64,000 nucleotides of DNA, taken from contig JAHEWK010000016.1 of assembly GCA_020740775.1 (NCBI GenBank), forward strand, positions 62,001-126,000, given 5' to 3'. Shown piece by piece: positions 57,450-64,000 of this stretch (the first letter of the stretch is position 1; each line of letters opens with the position of its first letter). Both the position numbers and the translations under genes were made by a program. This DNA is from Ilyonectria destructans (taxonomy: Eukaryota > Ascomycota > Sordariomycetes > Hypocreales > Nectriaceae). The notes beneath the pieces are model-generated. The model saw nothing but the letters and a program-made list of their open reading frames with translations. It was not told the origin of the DNA and searched no databases.

Positions 57450-59709
57450 ATTGAAAAGCCAACGGAAGTCAGTATTACAGTAGAGTTTATCGATATTAGG
57501 GAGATGTAACGGGGATGGAAGATATGGATGAGGCTTTTAATAATACTGCTCGATAGTCTCGTTGTAAATAGGGTAAAAATTAGTTTAGTTTATTAGTGTT
57601 ACAACTCAGCCTCACAAGGACCTTACTAAAGGTGCTTAATATTAGGCAACTTAAGCCACTTCTCCAAATTGCCCCAAGGGGGCTCACCGCCATTTTAAAT
57701 TTAACAATTCAACAAATTAGATTACAATATTTTAGGTGCTACTCAATGGCCATAGGACTATCCTAGGCAGACTCTACTCCTACTATATGCAAGATTTGGC
57801 GGTGTAAGCTCTAAGTATGCCTTGCTTGCTTCTGCCTTAGGACGAAAGGCCATCTTTAATAGCAAGTGTTTACTCAAGGTCTCCGAGCACAGCCAGCATA
57901 TAATACCAACGTTAACCAACCCCAACAGATCCGTATCGCCCACCAGATATCGTTCCTACAGGTGACCGAACTTATAGCAAATTTCTTTAGGCTATGGTGG
58001 CGAGAAAGGTGCTGCGCCATTTATCTACTAAATACAGTATAGGATGATTTCCGAATTCTATAGTACGAACAACGCATTCTCATTTAGTAGAGTAATCGCG
58101 GACGCGCTGTTTTGATCAGAACCCCACTTGTCCATTTCGACGGTCCCAGCCTCACTACCCCGGACCACAAAGAGTGGTCCACAACAGTGGCCCACAACAC
58201 CAAGACCTATCAAGCTGCAACAACGACGGAATGGCGTCCACTCCTGGACTCAATGTCTCGTCAGGATGCACGTCTTGAAAAACACAAAGAGGGTCATTTG
58301 ATCACTGACCATCGCTCGGGCCTCCCTCAAACGTAGCACGGCCGATCACGCGCCCCCGCAACCCCCAGTAAGCCACCTCAGCTCGACCAAGGCAACGTGC
58401 AGTTCGGACGGCAAAGTGCATTACTGTTTTGGCGTTGCTGCAGGTTTGAGCATCAGGGAGCAATGGGTCAATGCATTTCCGGCAACGTTGGCTGAGAAAA
58501 CACCGCATCCTGCCGGTTTTATTCGCCTTGGCTGCTGCCGGTAGACAAGAAACTCATGGGTCTTCGTATCGTATGAGGTAAGACAGGAAGCTCGGTTACA
58601 ACCAACACCTGCAATGCAGCAGCAAGTTTTTTCCACTACGAATAGATAACGCAGATCATCTAGTCCGCTCTAAGCGATCTACGCGGAGCGGACCGGTCTG
58701 CCCTACTACGATTTGATGCTGACAGGGTGTGCGGGGCAAGCGACACACTTTCAGCTACTCACTGCCGCAACCTTCCGTGTCACATCAAACTGAGGCAAGG
58801 TACCACAGCCAATGATCCCAATCCGGTCGCTCTTGCTTCTGAGTTGACATTTTCTCCCCTCACTCCCCACCACGGTTTCTCATGCATCGTCTTTCAAGGC
58901 AACTGCGTCTTATCCCTCTCGCACGGTAAGTGACCCGCCAATGAGTCGGGGTTTTCCGGTCTTTTGGGGAATTAGGTCATTTGATCAGATCCTTGCCGCG
59001 ACTAGGGCTAAGATTGACGGCTTCCTTCAACAGGAAATACCGTACCGGCTTGACCCATTGGGGCCATAAATTGGGAGACCTCGTACAAGGTCTATTAGCA
59101 AGCATGATCCAACATAGCATCTCATTCAATCGACAGTCTTTTGGCCTATTCTTTTCGGACCCCTCAGAGATCCATTTGATCAAATGGTATCAGCTGAGAG
59201 GTTCGTCATTTTTGCTCAATTGGGCTATTTATCCAGATTTTGATCCCGACCCTACCCACTCTTCCCGTCACAACACTATTGCGGTCATCACAGCTCTGCC
59301 TCGGGGTGGGTTGTGTGTTCTTAGTGTCCTCTGTTCCCGCCCTCACTCACCAAGCTGAATAAACGCCATCTTAGCTTTAGGGTTGCTCACCTCTACATTT
59401 ATCTATTTATCAAGCGCCACCGAAGGTCTTATACCCATGTATCCCCGCCACGATATGATTAGATGCCTGTAAGTAGGCACCTGTCCGGCGTGTGCCCATG
59501 TCCGCCCCGCCGGTAAGACTAGGTACGGTTGACTACCACGGGCTTATTGTGGCTGCAGCCGGTCAAACAAGCCGTTTATAGGGTCTCCGACAGGGGTTTC
59601 CATCAAAACCAAAAACGACAATAGTTCGACGCAGTTTTCTCTTTCCCCGCGAAAGCAGTACGACTTAGTCCTGCCGCCCACGCCGGTAATGTAGTCACAT
59701 TCGTTAGTC
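57450..59709. other. Unassigned intergenic region
   Basis: 57.5-58.1 kb is A/T-rich with RIP-like texture. 58.1-59.7 kb has balanced composition with several short open frames but no motif I recognise. No gene called. Confidence 0.4.
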
Positions 59710-60033
59710 TCAGAACATGCTGGAGCTTTCTCGCGTTGCTGCGGCCGTGAGCGCTGCATATTTGTGCCAATCATCATTCTTGTGGGAATACGAATAATCG
59801 CAGATTCCTCGAATCACAAGGCAGGGAAAGTTGGTCATCAGGCCCCCAGCTTCCATCTCAAAGCACAGGACGTTCAGCTTTGGATCTTTGGCATACTGGT
59901 CCCTTTCCGTGGCATTTTTCATGACCGAATTGGCGGATACGATGATGCCATAGTGGCAGTGATTGCCGGTGCGTCGCAATGTAGTGACCACCAACCGCAA
60001 GTAGAGCACACTGCATACTGGATGTGCGCCCAT
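59710..60033 (-). pseudogene. Nucleoside-phosphorylase (PNP/UDP) domain fragment
   Basis: Minus-strand text [64 protein letters not shown] matches the C-terminal half of the PNP_UDP domain that fungi attach to NLR and ankyrin proteins; EMEA and RGICDYxDSHK are its hallmarks. The N-terminal half is not in frame upstream. Broken remnant; may once have belonged with the NLR fragment at 52.6 kb. Confidence 0.78.
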
Positions 60034-60207
60034 GAATTCTCTTCAGTGCTTTATTCATTGCTTGATTGCTAGCCACTTAGACCCCAGTGATAACGGTAGG
60101 AGATGGCTACCCTGCGTATCGTCTTTTCAGCTGCTCCGGGACTTTTCCTACCGACATAAGCACTAGTTGATGCAACGCTCATGGCAGCGCCAGCCCCTCC
60201 TTTCGCC

Positions 60208-60234
60208 TGTAAAGAGTGTAAAGAGTGTAAAGAG
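60208..60234. repeat. Tandem 9-mer TGTAAAGAG x3
   Basis: Three exact copies followed by TGTCAA; then AGT/AGA trinucleotides to about 60275. Confidence 0.85.
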
Positions 60235-60273
60235 TGTCAACCCTTGTTACAGTAGTAGTAGTAGAAGTAGAAG

Positions 60274-60289
60274 TAGGGTTAGGGTTGAG
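60274..60289 (+). repeat. Interstitial telomere-like repeat
   Basis: TAGGGTTAGGGTTGAG: two TTAGGG-type units and a degenerate third. Very short, may be chance. Confidence 0.45.
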
Positions 60290-60332
60290 TTGGGGTTTAT
60301 TTATCTATCTTCTAGCTAATTTGTCCTATTGT

Positions 60333-60560
60333 TTTCTAAAGAAAGAGAGAGAGAGAAAGAAAGAGAGAAAAGAAGAAAAGAAAAGAGAGAAAAGATAAAA
60401 AGGAAAGAGAAGAAGGAAAAGAATAGACAGAGAGAAAAGAAGGAAAAGACAGAAAGAAAAGAGGAATAGAAAGATAAGAAAGAAAAAAAATAAAAAGGGA
60501 AAGAAAGAAAGAAAAAGAAAAGAAGAAAGAAAAGAAGAAAGAAGAAGAAGAGAAAGAAAG
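60333..60560 (+). repeat. Homopurine (A/G) tract
   Basis: About 230 bp almost wholly A and G (AAAGAGAGA, AAGAAAAG units) with only isolated T and C. Confidence 0.88.
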
Positions 60561-60768
60561 TTTAGTTAGTAGCTATAGAGCTAGTAGGCTGAGAAGGAAT
60601 AGGGGAGAGGTTGCTAATAAAAGCAGCTTTTCTCTGTCTGAATCCGCTGGTCTCTAGCTTTCTAGCTGGTCTAGCTGCAATAGAAGCTGCAGACTGAGCT
60701 CTAGTCTTACTAAGGATTAAACCTATAGTAGTGTCTAAGTGGGCAGAGCCTGTAGGGCTTAGTAGGCC

Positions 60769-61242
60769 TTATAGGGCTTTATAAGCTTTAGTAGAGTCTT
60801 TTTCTAGCAGGCTGCCAGCTGAGAAGATCAGAGGTTGGAAATAGGGGCCTAAGGAGGCATATTTCGCCCGTTTCTTTGCAGCTGCCTTAGCTAAGGTCTC
60901 CCAGGCTTCCTGGTGGGCTGATTCTGTATTTATAGCTACTACTTGGATATCGTAGTAGGTACGGCTGCCTCCTAGAAGGATAGAGAAATCAGCTCTTAGG
61001 CTAGCACTGGGGTCCACAGCAGGCTCCAGCTCTAATTCCAGGTCAGAAATATAAGATAGGGCATTTTTAAAGGCATATTTGATCTGGTTATGGCGCTGAA
61101 TCCACCTTCTGGCGGCCTTCTTACAGGTATCTTCGTGGTTGATGTCTGTAAGGTCTCCGCAGTAGCTGCAGGGGGTGCTGAGGGTTCTAGTAGGCAAGAG
61201 CAGCCTATTTCGAAGGGCCTCGACAGCTATAGGGTCCGGCAA
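60769..61242 (-). pseudogene. CCHC + restriction-like-endonuclease domain of a non-LTR retroelement, fragment
   Basis: 157 codons open. A C-x2-C-x7-H-x4-C finger (CSYCGDLTDINHEDTC) is followed by RRWIQRHNQIKYAF, SLRADFSILLGG, YYDIQVVAI and AAKKRAKYASLG. That order, a CCHC finger then a PD-(D/E)xK-like domain, is the C-terminal end of RLE-type LINEs (CRE/R2/Utopia-like). This differs from the Tad-like LINEs elsewhere in the window. Reverse transcriptase is absent. Reads rather free of RIP. Confidence 0.55.
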
Positions 61243-61541
61243 GTTGAAGGGTTTTTGCGTAGGCAGGACCTTGATGCGTGGGTCATGTGGACTATGGGGG
61301 TCAGGTTATGTGTAGAAAGTAAGATGTCTTCCCTATGGATAAGCTGAGCAGATTGTCTTATATGACGGCTAACTGCTCAGTAGATGCCTGGCTTGCCAGG
61401 CATCCCTAGGATACAGCTAGCTGCACGTATCATATCCCGGGCTTTAAAAGAAGCTATTACTGTCCTCAGTGAGCCTCTTCTATCTTCTACATTTCCTTCC
61501 CTATCGCATCTTACGATCTTCCTTCCTGATCAGCGTAGCCC

Positions 61542-61874
61542 TCAGCTGTAGCCGCAGCGCAGCTTGACGCGGCGGAATGGGGCATCTTCATCTTCTTCAT
61601 CATCAGAGGGATGCTGGGCTTTGAAGTCCCGTACCAGCTGGGGGTCGATATTCTCGCTGCGGACCCAAGAGTTATGCTGCAGTCCCCACCCCTTCCAGCG
61701 GACCATAAAGCCCTCGAAAGGCATGGCAGCACGGCCCAGGCGGCAGACCTGCTTAAATAGCAGTCTCTCGACCTCATACTGGTCTCCGACCTCTTCGTCT
61801 TCTTCCAGAGGGCCCGGTTCCTCGGGCTGGAAGTTATCGGCGTGGGCAGGCTGCAAGTGCCTACAAGAGATCAC
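61542..61874 (-). pseudogene. Chromodomain at the end of gypsy pol
   Basis: YEVERLLFKQ, FMVRWKGWG and HNSWVRSENI are a complete chromodomain core, as found at the C-terminus of integrase in chromoviral Ty3/gypsy elements, where it guides insertion to marked chromatin. Confidence 0.85.
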
Positions 61875-62261
61875 TGGATGGATCTTTATAGTGCTCGGCA
61901 GGTCCAGTCGGCAGGCTAGGTCCCCTACTATTTCCAGTATCTTATAGGGCCCTGAGCGTTATTGCGACCACTTCCGTGGGGGCCTTCCGGGCAGGTAATA
62001 CCCATCGTGGAGCTGTAGGTACACGCAGTCTCCTGCCTTCAGCTGGATCGGCCGGTGCTTGGCATTATACCAGCGCTTGGCCTTGGCAGCTGCAAAGTCT
62101 ATTGCAAGCTGGGTATCCTTGCAGACAGCTTCGCGCATAAAGACTAGGTCAGGGATGTTATCGTCGGGCTGGAATAACTCCAGGGGCCCGCGGAGGCTGA
62201 AGCTGTAGATAAATTCGTGTGCAGAGGTCTTCGTTCCTGTATTATAGGCCCTATTGAGGTT

Positions 62262-62702
62262 CTACTGGAGGGCTGGCAGCAGATAGGTCCAGTTGTCGTC
62301 GGGGTGCTCCATATTGTAGAAGCGTAGGGCTATCTCCACGGTCTGGTTCTGCCGTTCGGCGAGACTGTCAGCGGACGGGTAGTAGGCTGCAGTTATTGCT
62401 AGTCGGATTCCAAAGCTCTTCCAGAGGCCTCTCCAGAAGGACGATATAAACTTGGAGTTGCGGTCCGAGATGATAACCTTAGGCATACCCCAGTCCGACA
62501 GTATGAGCTGCCGGGCTAATACAGTAGCCCAGTCGGCTGCTGTATATCGGTAATAGCCAGAAATTAGCAAGTTCCTCTTGCTTGCAGCGCAGGTTACGGT
62601 CATCAGCTGGTTGAAGGTATTAAAGCCCTCTAGGGCCCACGGGGAGTCCTTCGAGGAAACAGGGGGCATCTCGGTAATGAAGTCGATAGCAATTGTATAC
62701 AT
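62262..62702 (-). pseudogene. gypsy integrase core
   Basis: DDE integrase: IDFITEMP (first Asp), IISDRNSKFIS (second Asp), and AYYPSADSLAERQN (Glu) with about 35 residues between the last two. The catalytic triad appears intact within this open piece, but the flanking frames are broken. Confidence 0.82.
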
Positions 62703-62930
62703 GGGTAACAGAGGAGCCCGGACAGGCTGATAGTTGCCGATCCGTTATTGCCGGTCTATCTGTCCAAGACAGCAGGTCTCGCAGCTGCGGATATGCTTTC
62801 TGATTCAAGTTGAGAGGTTCCGGATTGATAGGCCTAATAGCTCTCTTATTATTCGCTCTATACTAAAGTAATGCTAGTCGTTATGGGCTATCTTTAGCAT
62901 ATCGTCAATTATAGCAAAGGGGACACAGAG

Positions 62931-63311
62931 TCAGTTATAGCCGTCGACGCCGTTATAATAGAGAAGGCTATCTCGAAGGCGGAAAGGCAGCCCGCGCTTT
63001 AAAGTATTAACAGCGTCCTCGCCGTTCAGGGCCTCAAGGTCTACTTCCTTAGCTAGGATTATAGAAATAATCTTCTTGTAGTGGGGGTCCCTGATATATC
63101 CCTCCCGAAATCGGGTCTTCAACTCGTCTGCCATCAGGGCTTCTATAGCTACGAGCATGTCGTCAAGCGCTATATAGTCCGGTCTCATACAGTCCGGGTT
63201 ATTATCGGTCTCTGGAGCCATTAGGCAGCTTAGAGCATCCAGAATAAAGTTCTTCTCCCCGGGCAGATAGTATACCCGGAGATCGTATTCCGATAGATAG
63301 ATCGATGCCAC
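62931..63311 (-). pseudogene. gypsy RNase H end and integrase zinc-finger linker
   Basis: YLSEYDLRVYYLPGEKNFIL followed by DALS is the RNase H-integrase connection of Ty3/gypsy pol. Upstream text carries a stop (N*RLV) at about 63320. Confidence 0.75.
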
Positions 63312-64000
63312 TACCAGCCGTTAGTTGGCGCAATCTGTACTTATCGTAGCCAGTATTATCTTTTCGACGATTTGCTTTATAGCTGAATGGTCTGTCAGGA
63401 CCTCAATTGTATATTGCGACAACTGCAGTAACGTCTGGAGCCTTCTAACGGCCCAGACCAGGCAGGCAACTTCGAGCTCCGTTGGGCCGTATCGCTGTTC
63501 CGCTGGGGTCAGCTTGTAGCTGAGGAAGCAGATCGGCTGGACTGCCGTCGCGGGGATGTGGGTTCCGGGCTTTCAGTTGTATCCTTCCTTCAGGTGGAAT
63601 AGGACTGCTCCAAAGCCTCGTTCTAAGCTTCCGTCGACCTGCAGAAAGAGACGGCGTTGGGGGTTAAGATGTAACAGCATCCGGCCGGTTGCTATACTCC
63701 TCTGTAGGGCCTTAAAGGCAATATATTCCTATTCTGTTGGCTTGTAGAAGGTCGTGTATATATACGCCTTGTATTTATTCAGGTTATTATTAACAACCCG
63801 ACCTTCCTTCCGTCCTTGGGCTAGAAGAGCTACTTTCTATTCCTGTAGAGGCTTGATAAGCTGGCTATAGTATGGGATAAAGTGATGGATATACCCTATA
63901 GCGCCAATATATTATTTAAGGCTGGCGAGCTGATGAGGGAATTTAAGCTTAGTAAAGGCAGCTATCTGTTCCTCTGTTATTGTTAGACCTAGGGCGTCGA

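Larger units (their letters stand above)
61542..64000 (-). mobile_element. Chromoviral Ty3/gypsy retrotransposon, 3' part, runs off window
   Basis: Minus-strand pol enters from beyond 64000: RT/RNase H text at about 63750-63330 (QVDGSLERGFGAVLFHL; PICFLSYKLTPAE), then DALSCLMAPE, integrase and chromodomain. Stops and frameshifts break it, but it is much less A/T-rich than the 33-45 kb element, so it is younger or less exposed to RIP. The 3' LTR was not identified; a TGCCTGGCTTGCCAGGCA hairpin lies beyond it at about 61387-61404. Confidence 0.82.

Noticed and set aside
59270..59310. NTIAVITALP text resembling the start of a nucleoside-phosphorylase domain
   Set aside because: On the opposite strand to the PNP fragment at 59710-60033 and only about ten residues; likely chance.
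1..64000. tRNA or rRNA genes
   Set aside because: No cloverleaf-like segment with A/B boxes or rRNA core text was recognised by eye; a tRNAscan run would be decisive.

Overview
The window is nuclear DNA of a filamentous ascomycete (Pezizomycotina, probably Sordariomycetes). The evidence is short 45-80 nt introns with GT..CTRAY..AG signals, Zn2Cys6 regulators, Tad-like, Ty3/gypsy, Ty1/copia, hAT and pogo/Fot elements, and long A+T-rich tracts full of C-to-T/G-to-A decay that look like repeat-induced point mutation (RIP). The species is not identifiable by eye.

Region 1 (0.1-18.0 kb) is a dense, intact cluster of ten genes for amino-acid handling. In order: aspartate aminotransferase (-), ACS-type MFS transporter (+), SGNH hydrolase (-), cystathionine gamma-synthase-like enzyme (+), branched-chain aminotransferase (-), diaminopropionate ammonia-lyase-like enzyme (+), RidA/YjgF imine deaminase (-), amino-acid permease (+), second MFS transporter (-), DUF1338/HglS-like 2-oxo-acid dioxygenase (+). 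Strands alternate without exception, giving five divergent pairs that share promoters. Four PLP enzymes of different folds sit with RidA, a 2-oxo-acid-decarboxylating oxygenase and three transporters. I read this as an undescribed pathway for import and breakdown (or assembly) of a non-protein amino acid. No PKS or NRPS is present.

Region 2 (18.1-29.6 kb) holds a 5.5-kb Tad-like LINE with a 12-bp target-site duplication, a five-exon Zn2Cys6 regulator (candidate cluster regulator), a decayed copy of the LINE's empty target site, the broken 5' end of a second cystathionine gamma-synthase gene, and a regulator gene that has lost its DNA-binding end.

Region 3 (29.6-51.8 kb) is a nested transposon graveyard: a hAT relic, a 12-kb Ty3/gypsy element with paired LTRs containing a pogo-type element (49-bp TIRs, TA duplication) and a little-mutated 1.2-kb G+C-rich insert with a 16-bp duplication, then a Ty1/copia relic and a second LINE copy.

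Region 4 (52-60 kb) is a small gene island. It has fragments of OrsD-like and NLR-type genes around a 21-G run, then an intact flavin monooxygenase whose reading frame continues by splicing into a polytopic membrane domain, a convergent small membrane-protein gene, and a broken nucleoside-phosphorylase domain.

Region 5 (60.2-64 kb) has simple repeats, a fragment of a restriction-endonuclease-type LINE, and the 3' part of a chromodomain Ty3/gypsy element that runs out of the window. I saw no tRNA, rRNA or CRISPR. Exon boundaries are my own reading of splice signals and are unconfirmed.
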